Counted from the stretch's first letter, positions 30,423 to 40,815 are shown. The stretch is DNA of 64,000 nt from Nocardiopsis potens DSM 45234 (GCF_000341105.1 NZ_ANBB01000017.1:33394-97393); one strand, 5' to 3'. Numbers and translations are program-made. Notes: a model not told the origin generated them from the letters alone.

Positions 30423-31808
30423 TCATCGGGGGCGGAGCGGGATCATCTCGGTCGGCTCGTTCCCGGCGGGCTGCGGCGGCGGGCGGTGCGCGGCGTCGCT
30501 GATCCGCAGCCACAGCCCGACCACCACCCAGCCGGCGATCAGCGAGGAGCCGCCCGCGGAGAGGAACGGCGTGGTCATCCCGGTGAGCGGGATGAGCCGG
30601 GTGGCCCCGCCCAGCACCACGAAGACCTGGAAGGCGAAGAGGAACGCCAGCCCGCAGGCGAGCAGGGAGGCGAACCGCTCCCGGGCGTCCAGGGCGGCCC
30701 GGAAGCCCCGCTCCACCAGCAGGAGCAGCAGCACGAGCACGGCGGCCAGGCCGGTGAGGCCGTAGACCTCGCCGATGGAGACCAGGACCAGGTCGCTGTC
30801 GGCGGCGAAGATCCCGGTGGAGCGGGCGCCGCCGAACCCGGTCCCGGTCAGGCCCCCCTCGGCCAGCGCGAACAGCCCCTGCACCACCTGGTGGCTGCCG
30901 CCGGACTCGGCGTGGTAGACCTCGGGGTCGAAGGCGCGCAGCCAGATCTCGACCCGGCTCTGCACGTGCCAGAAGATCGCCCAGGCCGCGGCGGCCCCGG
31001 CGGAGAACATCAGCAGGCCGATGCCGACCCAGGACTTCCGCAGGGTGGCGGTGTAGAGCATGGCGAGGAAGACCGCGAACAGCAGCAGCGAGGTGCCCAG
31101 GTCCTTGGTGCCGACCAGCACCAGGATGGCGAACCCCCAGGCGATCGTCATCGGCCCCAGGTCGCGCATCCGGGGCAGGCTGAACACCTTCACCCCGCGC
31201 ACCCGCAGCTGCCGCCCGGCGACCGCCAGCGCCTCACCCTTGTGCGACAGGTAGGCGGCGAGGAAGACGATCAGCACGACCTTGGCGAACTCCGAGGGCT
31301 GCACCGTGTAGCCGCCCACCGCGACCCAGCGGCGCGCCCCGTACAGCTCCACCCCGACGACCGGCAGCACCGGCAGCAGGAGCAGCACCAGGCCGGCGGC
31401 GGCCTGCAGGTAGGGGTAGCGCTGGAGCCGGCGCGGCTCGCGGACCAGCAGCAGCACGGCCGCGCAGGCCGCGGCGCCCAGCGCGGTCCAGGCGAGCTGC
31501 CGCCGCGCCTCGCCGTCCCAGGCGCCGTCCAGCCCGCCGATGACCGCCAGGCCGATCCCGTTGAGCGCCACCGCGACCGGCAGCAGCACCGGGTCGGCCC
31601 GCGGCGCGACCCGGCGCAGCAGCAGGTGCAGGGCGAGCGCGCCGCCGCCCAGCACCCCGGCGAAGAGCGGCAGCGCGGCGGGGACGGCGCCGTCCAGCTG
31701 GAGGCCGGCCAGCGCCACGGCGGAGGCCGACACCGCCAGCGCGGCGATCAGGAGCATCCCTTCCGAGGTGCGGGCGCCTGCTCCGCGCCCCGGTCCGGGT
31801 CTGGCCAT
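30423..31808 (-). CDS. FtsW/RodA/SpoVE (SEDS) family peptidoglycan polymerase
   Basis: A 461-residue polytopic membrane protein with about 10-12 hydrophobic segments. SEDS signatures are VQPSEFAKVVLIVFLAAYL, VGTKDLGTSLLLFAVFLAML, GGLTGTGFG and the C-terminal LIPLTGMTTPFLSAGGSSL. SEDS proteins polymerise lipid II with a class B PBP. The usual actinobacterial context (FHA, PP2C and pbpA genes) is absent here, so this is a second, stand-alone copy that may serve sporulation or hyphal growth. The ATG at 31808 has GAGGAGGA immediately upstream. Confidence 0.94.
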   Translation of the reverse strand: MARPGPGRGAGARTSEGMLLIAALAVSASAVALAGLQLDGAVPAALPLFAGVLGGGALALHLLLRRVAPRADPVLLPVAVALNGIGLAVIGGLDGAWDGEARRQLAWTALGAAACAAVLLLVREPRRLQRYPYLQAAAGLVLLLLPVLPVVGVELYGARRWVAVGGYTVQPSEFAKVVLIVFLAAYLSHKGEALAVAGRQLRVRGVKVFSLPRMRDLGPMTIAWGFAILVLVGTKDLGTSLLLFAVFLAMLYTATLRKSWVGIGLLMFSAGAAAAWAIFWHVQSRVEIWLRAFDPEVYHAESGGSHQVVQGLFALAEGGLTGTGFGGARSTGIFAADSDLVLVSIGEVYGLTGLAAVLVLLLLLVERGFRAALDARERFASLLACGLAFLFAFQVFVVLGGATRLIPLTGMTTPFLSAGGSSLIAGWVVVGLWLRISDAAHRPPPQPAGNEPTEMIPLRPR

Positions 31809-31941
31809 TCCTCCTCGCAGGGGTCCGCGGCCGGCCCTGCGGGAGTAGGGGACCGGACCTCGATCCGGTACTGGAACCGGTTCTGGAGTCGGGGGCGCTG
31901 AGGGTCTTCCCCGTGCGCGGGGCGGGAAACGGCGATCCGGG

Positions 31942-33168
31942 TCACCCCGCGGCGCGGCGCGGGGCGCCCGGGTACTCCTTCAGCGCGATCGCGGTGGACG
32001 CCCGGTCCATCTTGGAGGAGAACCGGGCGAGCGCCGGGAGGCCCGCCGCGGCCCGCATCCCCAGCGACCGGACGCGCAGCCCGGTGCGCGTGGCGGGCAG
32101 CAGGAAGTCCATCCCGGCCTGCGCGATCTTCTGGTTGCGCCGGACGAAGCCGCGCATCTCCGCCTCGTAGCCGGCGAAGGCGCGCCGGTGGTCGCCGCCG
32201 GCCTCGGCCAGCTCCCCGGCGAGCACGTAGGCGCCGACCAGGGCCAGGCTGGACCCCTGGCCGGAGAGCGGCGAAGGGCAGTACCCGGCGTCGCCGAGCA
32301 GTACGACCCGCCCCCGCGACCAGCGGTCCATGCGGATCTGGGTGGCGGAGTCGAAATAGAGGTCGCCGGAGCGGTCCAGCCCTTCGAGGATCGCGGGGAC
32401 CTCCCAGCCGGTGCCGGCGAACCGCTCGTGCAGCGCGGCCCGCTGCGCGCCGGCGTCCCGGTGGCGGACCGGCTCCCCTTCCCCGGACCGCATGGCCAGG
32501 ATGGCGTAGGCGCGCTCATCCGGATCCTCGCCGCGGAGCGCGGCCAGCATGCCGGGGGTGTTGTAGAGCAGCACCTCCCGGTCCAGGCGGAGGTGGTTCT
32601 CCATGGTGAAGACCGACAGGTAGGCGCCGAGGAAGCGGCTGTGGCGCTCTTCGGGGCCGAAGACCGCCGAGCGGACCGGGGAGTGCAGCCCGTCCGCCCC
32701 GACGACCAGGTCGAACTCGCGGGGCGGGGCGGTGTCGAAGTCGGCCCGGACCCGGTCGCCCAGGTCCTCCACCCCGGTGACGGCGGTGCCGAACAGGTAC
32801 TCGGTGCCGTCGGCCGAGGCGCCGTGCAGCAGCCGGGCGAGGTCGGTGCGGAGCAGCTCCACGTCGCGGCCGGAGGGGGAGAGCGCCCCGGCCCCGAGTC
32901 GGGCGCCCCGGCGGCCGTCCGGGGCGACGAGGGAGATGGAGCGGGTCTCGACGGCCGCGGCGCGGACGGCGCCGGCCAGCCCCATCCGCGCGGCGACCTC
33001 GGTGGCGGCGCCGCGCACGTCGATCGCCCAGCCGCCGGTGCGCAGCGCGGGCGCGCGCTCGGCCACGGTCGGCTCGAAGCCGCGTTCGCGGAGCCAGTAG
33101 GCGAGGGCGGGCCCGGCGATGCCGGCCCCGGCGATGAGGACGGTGCGGGCGGGAGCGGTTCCGGGCAT
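31942..33168 (-). CDS. FAD-dependent monooxygenase (PHBH/TetX-like fold)
   Basis: A 408-residue class A flavoprotein monooxygenase. It shows the FAD-binding GAGIAGPALAYWLRERG near the N-terminus, the VVGADGLHSPVR motif (the D-G fingerprint) and the second FAD motif VVLLGDAGYCPSPLSGQGSS. The family hydroxylates aromatic or polyketide substrates with NAD(P)H and O2. It is divergent from a TetR gene, with a 22-base palindrome between them, so it is probably induced by its substrate or a toxic analogue. Tetracycline or rifamycin inactivation is possible but cannot be inferred from this alone. Confidence 0.9.
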   Translation of the reverse strand: MPGTAPARTVLIAGAGIAGPALAYWLRERGFEPTVAERAPALRTGGWAIDVRGAATEVAARMGLAGAVRAAAVETRSISLVAPDGRRGARLGAGALSPSGRDVELLRTDLARLLHGASADGTEYLFGTAVTGVEDLGDRVRADFDTAPPREFDLVVGADGLHSPVRSAVFGPEERHSRFLGAYLSVFTMENHLRLDREVLLYNTPGMLAALRGEDPDERAYAILAMRSGEGEPVRHRDAGAQRAALHERFAGTGWEVPAILEGLDRSGDLYFDSATQIRMDRWSRGRVVLLGDAGYCPSPLSGQGSSLALVGAYVLAGELAEAGGDHRRAFAGYEAEMRGFVRRNQKIAQAGMDFLLPATRTGLRVRSLGMRAAAGLPALARFSSKMDRASTAIALKEYPGAPRRAAG

Positions 33169-33247
33169 GGGGTCCCTCCGTTCCGGGCCGCGCGGGCGCC
33201 GCCGGTCGTGCGCCGGGAGCGCGCCCCTGCCGCCGACGCTACCCCGC

Positions 33248-33299
33248 TTACTTGCCGCCCGGCAAGTAACTTACCGGGCGGCAGGTAGTGGGATAGGAT
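33248..33299. promoter_or_regulatory. Operator and promoter region between the monooxygenase and tetR genes
   Basis: A perfect palindrome TTACTTGCC-GCCC-GGCAAGTAA lies at 33248-33269, and a degenerate second copy at 33270-33287 (CTTACC/GGTAG arms). For the tetR gene, -35 TTACCG (33271-33276) and -10 TAGGAT (33294-33299) are 17 bases apart. The second copy thus overlaps its promoter, which fits autorepression. Confidence 0.78.
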
Positions 33300-33339
33300 G
33301 GCGGGGACGGGCGGAGACGGGCAGAGAGAAGGGGGCGCC

Positions 33340-33879
33340 GTGCCGAGGCGGAACGCCGACACCCGGGCGGAGATCCGGGAGACCGCGCTGGAGCTCTTCG
33401 GGCAGCAGGGGTTCTCCGACACCAGCCTGCGCCAGATCGCCGAGCGGCTGGAGATCACCAAGGCGGCGCTCTACTATCACTTCCCCTCGAAGCAGGAGCT
33501 GCTCGCCGAGGTGGTCCAGCCGCTCCTGCAGGAGGGCGAGGCGCTGCTGGAACGGGCCGAGGCGGAAGGGGAGCCCTCCCTCGACCGGTTCCTGGAGGAG
33601 TACTTCGACCTGATGCGCCGGCACCGGGCGGTGCTGCACGTCCTCCTCTTCGACATGGGGGCGATCGCCCGGCTCACCGACATCGTCCCGACCCTGCTGA
33701 CCTGGCGGGAGCGGGCCGCCAAGGTGATCTTCGGCGGCGACCTCACCGAGGAGCGGCTGGCCCTGGCGGTGTTCGCCGTCGGCGGCCTGCAGGACGTCGC
33801 CTTCCTCCCGGGCGAGTCCCCCGGCACCGCCCTGCGCGACGCCGCCGTCGACGCCGCCCTGCGCGTCCTCAAGGGCTGA
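33340..33879 (+). CDS. TetR-family regulator
   Basis: A 179-residue repressor with the helix-turn-helix SDTSLRQIAERLEITKAALYYHF and a helical ligand domain. The GTG at 33340 (MPRRNADTR) is chosen because GAAGGGGG precedes it and because the upstream in-frame ATG at 33298 overlaps the -10 element and could not be transcribed. It is divergent from the flavin monooxygenase and almost certainly controls it through the palindromes at 33248-33287. Confidence 0.9.
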   Translation: MPRRNADTRAEIRETALELFGQQGFSDTSLRQIAERLEITKAALYYHFPSKQELLAEVVQPLLQEGEALLERAEAEGEPSLDRFLEEYFDLMRRHRAVLHVLLFDMGAIARLTDIVPTLLTWRERAAKVIFGGDLTEERLALAVFAVGGLQDVAFLPGESPGTALRDAAVDAALRVLKG

Positions 33880-34053
33880 CCGGGCCCCGGCCCCCGCCCA
33901 TCCGGAGGGCGCCCCGGCCGGTCCGCGGAGGCCGCCGGGCCGCCGTCCGGGGTCCGGGAGACCGGGACCGGTCAGGGGCGGCCCGCCCCTTGCGCCCCCG
34001 CGGCCGGGGGAGGGCCGGGCCCGGCCCGGCGGACTCGCGTTCGGCGGCGCGGG

Positions 34054-35433
34054 TCACGCCCCGTCGCCGGCGGCGGCCCGCTCCACCTCGGCCAGCAGGG
34101 CCTCGCGCTCCGCGGGGCCGATGTGCCGTCCGCGCGTCACCACGGCGTGGATCCGGGCGGTGTTGCCGATGTCCTCCAGCGGGTCCGCGTCCAGGATCAG
34201 CAGGTCGGCGACCTTCCCGGGCTCCACGGTCCCGGACCGCGACTCGCGGCCGAGGAAGCGGGCCGGCTCGATGGTGGCGGTCTGCAGGGCGCGCATCGGG
34301 GTCAGGCCCGCCCCGACCATCAGCTCCAGCTCCTGGTGCAGGCCGAACCCGGGGAGGACGCCCGGGGCCTGCGGGTCGGTCCCGGCGAGCAGCCGGACCC
34401 CGGCGTCGTCCATCGCGGCGACGGCCGCGCGGCGCATCTCGAACAGCACGCGGCGCTTGGCGCCCTCGGCCGCGCCGCGCCGCTTCAGGTAGACCTCGTC
34501 CAGCACGGACGACCACATCTGCGCGGTCCACGGAGGGGCGTAGCGCAGCCGCGGGTCGGTCAGCCGGACCCGCTCGGGCAGGTCCAGGTACTGGTGCATG
34601 ACGAGGGTGGGGCAGTAGGCGACGTCGTTGGCGACCATGCGTCCGAACACCGAGGCGGACTCGGCCGGCCCGTAGGTGTTGGCCGCCTCCCACTCCACGG
34701 CGTTGACCTGCTGGAACCAGCTGGAGTAGTGGGTGTCCGGCTCGGTGCGGATCCGGGCCATCGCGGCCTCCAGCGCCTCGGAGTCCCGGGAGGTCGCGGG
34801 CCAGAGCCCGTGCACGTGCTCGAAGGAGCGCTGGCCCGACTCGATCTGCTCGGCGAAGGGCACGTGGTCGGAGCGGTGCCCGGCCACCGGGATGTCCAGC
34901 CGGCGGGCCTCGTCCAGGAGCGCGCGGTAGGACTCCGCGTCGATCCTGGAGTAGACCTTCACGAAGTCGGCCCCCTCGTCCTTGGTCTCGTTGACCGCCC
35001 TGCGCGCCTCCCGGGGGCCGGCGACGACGGTCGGCGGCTGGGGGCCGGGGAGGTCCCCCCAGAGCGACGGGGCGCCGTCGATCAGGTTCCCGGCGATGGA
35101 CCAGCGGGGGCCGAGCAGCTCGCCGGCCTCCACCCGGTCGCGGAGCCGCCTCGTCTCCTCCGTGCCCCACATCTCGCGCACCGCGGTGACCCCCATGAGG
35201 ACGTAGAGGGCGGGGATGATCCGCTCGTCGCCGTTGCTGTGCGTGTGCGCGTCGGTGAGGCCGGGGAGCAGGTACCGGCCGGTGAGGTCGATGGTCTCCG
35301 CCCCTTCCGGCACCGGGGTCCGGGAGGAGGGGCCGACGGCGGCGATCACGCCGTCCTCGACCAGCACGGTGCGGTCGGGGAGCGGCGGGGCGCCGGTGGC
35401 GTCGATGACGGTGGCGTGGACGTAGGCCTTCAT
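34054..35433 (-). CDS. Amidohydrolase-family metal-dependent hydrolase
   Basis: A 459-residue imidazolonepropionase/prolidase-type amidohydrolase. Metal ligands are visible: DAHTH (H-x-H after the first strand), the carbamylated Lys in ADFVKVYS, VAGHRS and SFEHVHG, and the final Asp in LLAGTDPQAPG. The small flanking beta domain (TVLVEDGVIAAVGP; GTVEPGKVADLLILDADPLE) is typical. The ATG at 35433 has GGGAGAAG upstream. Substrates in this group range from dipeptides to hydantoin-like rings; none can be assigned. No signal peptide is present. Confidence 0.9.
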   Translation of the reverse strand: MKAYVHATVIDATGAPPLPDRTVLVEDGVIAAVGPSSRTPVPEGAETIDLTGRYLLPGLTDAHTHSNGDERIIPALYVLMGVTAVREMWGTEETRRLRDRVEAGELLGPRWSIAGNLIDGAPSLWGDLPGPQPPTVVAGPREARRAVNETKDEGADFVKVYSRIDAESYRALLDEARRLDIPVAGHRSDHVPFAEQIESGQRSFEHVHGLWPATSRDSEALEAAMARIRTEPDTHYSSWFQQVNAVEWEAANTYGPAESASVFGRMVANDVAYCPTLVMHQYLDLPERVRLTDPRLRYAPPWTAQMWSSVLDEVYLKRRGAAEGAKRRVLFEMRRAAVAAMDDAGVRLLAGTDPQAPGVLPGFGLHQELELMVGAGLTPMRALQTATIEPARFLGRESRSGTVEPGKVADLLILDADPLEDIGNTARIHAVVTRGRHIGPAEREALLAEVERAAAGDGA

Positions 35434-35504
35434 GGGCTTCTCCCTGGTCGTCGGGGGGTGGTGGACGCGGCCCGGGGCGGGCGGCGGGCGCCGGCGGCGC
35501 GGTC

Positions 35505-36137
35505 TCAGGGGGCGGGGCGCAGCATCGGGAAGACCGCCGGGCCGTCCGGGAGCCGGATCGGGTCGCCGTGCGGCCTGAAGCCGTGGCGGAGGTAGAGCTC
35601 CCGGCTCCGGACCGAGCTGGCCTCCAGGTAGGCGGGCAGATCGGTGCCGGAGAGCCGGTGGCCGAGCATGGCCCCGCCGAGGCCCCGGCCGCGCGCCTCG
35701 GGCAGTACCCCGATCACCGCCAGGTACAGGTGCGGCGCGGCCGGCCGGCGGGCGCCGATGAGCCCTTCCAGGGCGGTGAGCCGCTCGGTGTAGGGCCCGA
35801 GCGCCTCGGCGGCGCCCGGGTCGCCGGGGCCCTCCCCGCCCTCAGGGCCGCCCCCGCTTTCGGAGCCGCCTCCGCTTTCGGGGGCGTCCCCGGAGCGGGT
35901 CCCGCCGCCGTCCCCGCGGGCGATCCACAGGGAGGCGGCCCGGCCGGCCGCCTCCACGAGCACCTGGCCGCCGTCGGCGGCCAGGGCGGCGAAGTGCCCC
36001 ATGGCGTACGGCATCGCGCGGGCCCGGCCAGCCGGGTCGGGGAACAGCCAGCCCAGCACCGGGTCGTCGAACATCGCCTCGGCGAGGACGGCGGCGGCGC
36101 GCCCCTCCTCGCCCTTGCCCAGGGTGGTGATCTCCAT
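35505..36137 (-). CDS. GNAT-family N-acetyltransferase with a Gly/Ser/Glu-rich insert
   Basis: A 210-residue GNAT protein. The acetyl-CoA motif A is VIGVLPEARGRGLGGAML (R-x-x-G-x-G/A) and the C-terminal SRELYLRHGFRPHG is motif B. Between strands, around residues 78-110, sits a low-complexity insert rich in Gly, Glu and Ser (GDGGGTRSGDAPES and following), unusual for the family and probably a disordered loop grown by repeat slippage. It is divergent from a TetR gene 69 bases away, so induction by that repressor is likely. Substrate unknown. Confidence 0.88.
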   Translation of the reverse strand: MEITTLGKGEEGRAAAVLAEAMFDDPVLGWLFPDPAGRARAMPYAMGHFAALAADGGQVLVEAAGRAASLWIARGDGGGTRSGDAPESGGGSESGGGPEGGEGPGDPGAAEALGPYTERLTALEGLIGARRPAAPHLYLAVIGVLPEARGRGLGGAMLGHRLSGTDLPAYLEASSVRSRELYLRHGFRPHGDPIRLPDGPAVFPMLRPAP

Positions 36138-36145
36138 GAGCCGAT

Positions 36146-36200
36146 CATACGTATGTATATGACGCTTGTCTAAGACCTCTGTATGGAACGGGGCTAGGAT
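36146..36200. promoter_or_regulatory. Operator/promoter region between the GNAT and tetR genes
   Basis: CATACGTATG (36146-36155) is a perfect palindrome inside a longer TCATA-8-TATGA dyad (36145-36162) in an AT-rich patch. A -10 TAGGAT lies at 36195-36200, exactly six bases before the ATG at 36207, predicting a leaderless tetR transcript. Confidence 0.55.
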
Positions 36201-36206
36201 CGGCGT

Positions 36207-36794
36207 ATGGGACACAAGGAGCAGCTGCTCGAAGGGGCCAAGCAGTGCCTCTACGCCAAGGGCTACGCCCGGACCACCGCCCGGGACATCGTGGCCGCCT
36301 CCGGGGCCAACCTGGCGTCGATCGGCTACCACTACGGCTCCAAGGAGGCTCTGCTCACCGCCGCGATGATCGACGCGGTCGGCGAGTGGTCCGACCGGGT
36401 GGCGGGGTCCGTGCGGACCGACCGGAGCGACCCGATGGGCAGGTTCGAGGAGATGATGAACCGGCTCGCCCGCTCCTATCCCGAGGTGCGCACCATGGTG
36501 GCCGCCAACTTCGAGGCCCTCGCCCAGCTGGACCACCGGCCCGAACTGCGCGACCAGCTCGTCGGGGCGCACGCGTCGGCCCGGCGGTTCCTGGCGGCCA
36601 TGGTGCTCGGCGTGCCGGCCGAGGACGTCACCGAGGAGCAGGAGGGCGGGCTCGGCGCGCTGCTGCTCGCCCTGATCCCGGGCACGATGGCGATGCACCT
36701 GGTGGACCCCGGCAGCGCCCCGGACGGCACCCGGCTGGCCGAGGGGATGCGCCTCCTCGCCCCGGCCGGGCCGGCCGGCGAGGGACGGGGCTGA
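36207..36794 (+). CDS. TetR-family regulator
   Basis: A 195-residue TetR repressor starting MGHKEQLLEGAKQCLYAKG, with the helix-turn-helix TTARDIVAASGANLASIGYHY and a C-terminal ligand domain typical of PsrA/TetR_C-type proteins. The ATG directly follows a -10 element by six bases, so no ribosome site is expected or seen. It is divergent from the GNAT gene; the shared 69 bases hold an AT-rich palindrome that is the likely operator. Confidence 0.9.
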   Translation: MGHKEQLLEGAKQCLYAKGYARTTARDIVAASGANLASIGYHYGSKEALLTAAMIDAVGEWSDRVAGSVRTDRSDPMGRFEEMMNRLARSYPEVRTMVAANFEALAQLDHRPELRDQLVGAHASARRFLAAMVLGVPAEDVTEEQEGGLGALLLALIPGTMAMHLVDPGSAPDGTRLAEGMRLLAPAGPAGEGRG

Positions 36795-36839
36795 CCGCCG
36801 GTCGGGCGCTCCAGCCGCCCCCTCGGCAATGGCCCGACA

Positions 36840-38314
<1,475 letters not shown>

Positions 38315-38326
38315 GCTTCCGGCCCT

Positions 38327-39103
38327 ATGCCCGAGAAGCCGGAGAAGCCGAAGCGCCCGGGGGGACCGCGTTCCGCCCGGTCCGCAGGCGGCGGGGGGCG
38401 CGGTTCCGCCCCCCGCTCCTCCGGCGCACGCGCCCGCCCGGCGGGGGGCTCCGCGACCCGCGGAACCCCGGCCGGCGGGCGCCCCTCCGGCGCGGCCAAG
38501 GGCGGCCCGGCGGGAAAGAAGGGCGCGGCCGCCAAGGGCGGCGCGGCAGGGAAGAGCGGCACCGCCAAGGGCGCGGCGGCGTCCGGGAAGGGCCCCTCCG
38601 GCAAAGGCCCGCCCGGCAAGGGCCCGTCCGGGAAGAGCGCGACCGGCAAGGGGGCGGCCGCCAAGAAGCGGGCCTCCGCCGCATCGGGCGCCGCGGCCCG
38701 GGTCCGCCGCGGCCTGCGCCCGGCGCTGACCAGCCGGGCGGCCATCCTGGCCCTGGTGATCTGCGCCATCGCGCTGAGCCTGGCCTACCCGCTGCGCGAG
38801 TACGTCGCGCAGCGCGCCGAGATCGCCCAGCTCCGCGACGAGCTGGCCCAGCGCCAGGAGGACGTGGACCGGCTCGGCGAGCGGCGCGAGCAGCTCGACG
38901 ACCCCGCCTACATCGAGCGCGAGGCCCGCACCCGGCTGCACTACCAGTACCCGGGGGAGCAGGCCTACGTGGTGGTCTCCGGGGACGGCGAGGAGGACGG
39001 CGGCGCCGAGGACGGCGAGCCGCCCGAGCCCTGGTACACCCTGCTGTGGAAGTCGGTCCTGGCCGCCGACGCGCCGAGCGGCGGTTCCCAGCGGCTAACC
39101 TGA
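38327..39103 (+). CDS. Septum formation initiator (DivIC/FtsL-like) with a long basic tail
   Basis: A bitopic divisome protein of 258 residues. A single membrane helix is at about 138-156 (AILALVICAIALSLAYPL), followed by a short coiled coil (AEIAQLRDELAQRQEDVDRL) and the family motif DDPAYIEREARTRLHY. The first ~128 residues, cytoplasmic by topology, are almost entirely Lys, Gly, Ala, Ser and Pro with repeated KG(P/S)SGKG and AAKGG units. Such tails exist in actinobacterial homologues, but this one is long and histone-H1-like. It lies between eno and DUF501, the usual place. Confidence 0.92.
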   Translation: MPEKPEKPKRPGGPRSARSAGGGGRGSAPRSSGARARPAGGSATRGTPAGGRPSGAAKGGPAGKKGAAAKGGAAGKSGTAKGAAASGKGPSGKGPPGKGPSGKSATGKGAAAKKRASAASGAAARVRRGLRPALTSRAAILALVICAIALSLAYPLREYVAQRAEIAQLRDELAQRQEDVDRLGERREQLDDPAYIEREARTRLHYQYPGEQAYVVVSGDGEEDGGAEDGEPPEPWYTLLWKSVLAADAPSGGSQRLT

Positions 39104-39110
39104 GACCGCC

Positions 39111-39704
39111 ATGAATTCCGCAGATCACGCCGCACCCGCCCGGGGCGCGGCCGAGGAGGGTCCAGTGCCGGCAGACGCCGTTCCCGCAGAGGACGCGGCC
39201 GCCGTCGAACTCCAGCTGGGGCGGGTTCCGCGCGGGTTGAGGGCGGTCGCGCACCGCTGCCCGTGCGGGCTGCCCGATGTGGTGAAGACGGCGCCGCGCC
39301 TGGAGGACGGGACCCCCTTCCCGACCCTGTACTACCTCACCTGCCCGAAGGCGGCCTCCGCGATCGGGACCCTGGAGGCGGAGGGGCGGATGCGCGAGAT
39401 GCAGGCCCGCCTCGCCGAGGACGAGGAGCTGCGCGGGTCCTACCGCAAGGCGCACGAGTCCTACCTCGCCGAGCGGGACGCGCAGGCCGCCGCGGACGGG
39501 CAGCCGCCGCTGCCCGCCGGGATGCAGAGCGCCGGCGGCATGCCGGAGCGGGTCAAGTGCCTGCACGCCCTGGTCGCCCACGAGCTCGCCGACCCGGGGT
39601 CCAACCCCTTCGGCCGGGAGGCCCTGGACGAGCTGCCGGAGTGGTGGGAGAAGGGGCCGTGCGTCTGCGCCGGCCCGCAGAGCACCGAGGGAGACCGCCA
39701 GTGA
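39111..39704 (+). CDS. DUF501 protein
   Basis: A 197-residue soluble protein of the DUF501 family, function unknown, almost always found between divIC and ppx in actinobacteria. The conserved core runs from LGRVPRGLRAVAHRCPCGLP to PTLYYLTCPKAASAIGTLEA, and the C-terminal part has RVKCLHALVAHELAD and NPFG. The paired cysteines (CPCG, LTCP, KCLH, CVCAG) could bind metal. Its stop overlaps the ppx start by four bases (GTGA). Confidence 0.9.
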   Translation: MNSADHAAPARGAAEEGPVPADAVPAEDAAAVELQLGRVPRGLRAVAHRCPCGLPDVVKTAPRLEDGTPFPTLYYLTCPKAASAIGTLEAEGRMREMQARLAEDEELRGSYRKAHESYLAERDAQAAADGQPPLPAGMQSAGGMPERVKCLHALVAHELADPGSNPFGREALDELPEWWEKGPCVCAGPQSTEGDRQ

Positions 39705-40690
39705 CCACCGTCGCCGCCATCGACTGCGGGACCAACTCCATCCGACTGCTGATCTCGGCGCTGCTCGACGGGGAGGACGACGAGGCCGGCCTGGTCGACC
39801 TGGAGCGGCGGATGGAGATCGTGCGCCTGGGGCAGGGCGTCGACCGCACCGGCGCGTTCGCCCCCGAGGCGCTGGAGCGGACCTTCGCCGCGCTGCGCGG
39901 CTACGCCGAGCTGATGCGGGAGAACGGGGTCCCGTTCGACCCGGAGCACGTCCGGATGGTCGCCACCAGCGCCACCCGGGACGCCGCCAACCGGCAGGAG
40001 TTCATCGACGGGGTCCGCGCGATCATCGGGGTGGAGCCCGAGGTGATCACCGGCGGCGAGGAGGCCGAGCTCTCCTTCATCGGCGCCACCGCGGAGCTGG
40101 AGGCCGAGGAGAACGGCCACCGCCGCCCCTACCTGGTCGTCGACATCGGCGGCGGGTCCACCGAGTTCGTGCTGGGCCGGGAGGGCGGCGCAGAGGACGG
40201 CGCGGTGCGCGCGGCCCGGTCGGTGGACATCGGCTGCGTGCGGATGAGCGAGCGGCACTTCACCGCCGACCCGCCCACCGAGGAGCAGGTCGCCGCGGCG
40301 GTCCGGGACATCGACGCGGCGCTGGACGAGGCGGCGGACGAGGTGCCGCTGGCCGAGGCGGGCACCGTGGTCTGCGTCGCCGGCACCGCCACCACCGTCG
40401 CCGGGATCGCCCTGGACCTGCCCGCCTACGACTCCGAGCGGATCCACCTGACCAGGGTCTCCGCGGAGGAGACCGGGAAGATCTCCCGGGAGCTGCTGGC
40501 CATGGCGCACGCCGAGCGGGAGCGGATCGGGGTCATGCACCCGGGCCGGGTGGACGTGATCGGCGCGGGCGCGCTGATCCTGGACCGGGTCCTGGCCCGG
40601 ACCGGGGCGGACGCGTTCTACGCCGGTGAGCACGACATCCTGGACGGCATCGTCTGGGGCCTGGTCGTGGACCTGCCCGAGGCCGAGTGA
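39701..40690 (+). CDS. Ppx/GppA family exopolyphosphatase
   Basis: A 329-residue short Ppx/GppA phosphatase of the actin-like ATPase superfamily. It starts with AAIDCGTNSIRLLI (phosphate-binding loop 1), has VATSATRDAANRQEF, ITGGEEAELSFIGA, the second loop VVDIGGGSTEFVLG, and CVAGTATTVAGIAL. The family hydrolyses polyphosphate or converts pppGpp to ppGpp. The short form lacks the C-terminal HD-like domains. The GTG start at 39701 is coupled to the DUF501 stop. Confidence 0.92.
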   Translation: MTTVAAIDCGTNSIRLLISALLDGEDDEAGLVDLERRMEIVRLGQGVDRTGAFAPEALERTFAALRGYAELMRENGVPFDPEHVRMVATSATRDAANRQEFIDGVRAIIGVEPEVITGGEEAELSFIGATAELEAEENGHRRPYLVVDIGGGSTEFVLGREGGAEDGAVRAARSVDIGCVRMSERHFTADPPTEEQVAAAVRDIDAALDEAADEVPLAEAGTVVCVAGTATTVAGIALDLPAYDSERIHLTRVSAEETGKISRELLAMAHAERERIGVMHPGRVDVIGAGALILDRVLARTGADAFYAGEHDILDGIVWGLVVDLPEAE

Positions 40691-40711
40691 GACGTGTCAC
40701 CCGGGTCGGCC

Positions 40712-40729
40712 GTGTTAAACCGTTAACAC
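40712..40729. promoter_or_regulatory. Perfect palindrome upstream of ndh
   Basis: GTGTTAA-ACCG-TTAACAC is a perfect 7+4+7 inverted repeat 22 bases after the ppx stop and about 260 bases before ndh. A -10-like TATAAG follows at 40744-40749. It is probably an operator of an unidentified regulator. Confidence 0.55.
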
Positions 40730-40815
40730 CGGTCCTGACCTGGTATAAGGCGCTGTCCTGCTGTTTTACGATGGTCTAAACCTCTCCTGGGCCCACCTTC
40801 CGTGTCGCGGAGTGC

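Noticed and set aside
31942..33168. Tetracycline-inactivating monooxygenase (TetX)
   Set aside because: The fold and the TetR neighbour are compatible, but the same is true of many flavin monooxygenases; no substrate-specific feature can be read from the sequence.
33298..33339. ATG at 33298 as the start of the TetR gene
   Set aside because: It overlaps the -10 TAGGAT (33294-33299), so it would lie upstream of the transcript. The GTG at 33340 has a ribosome site.
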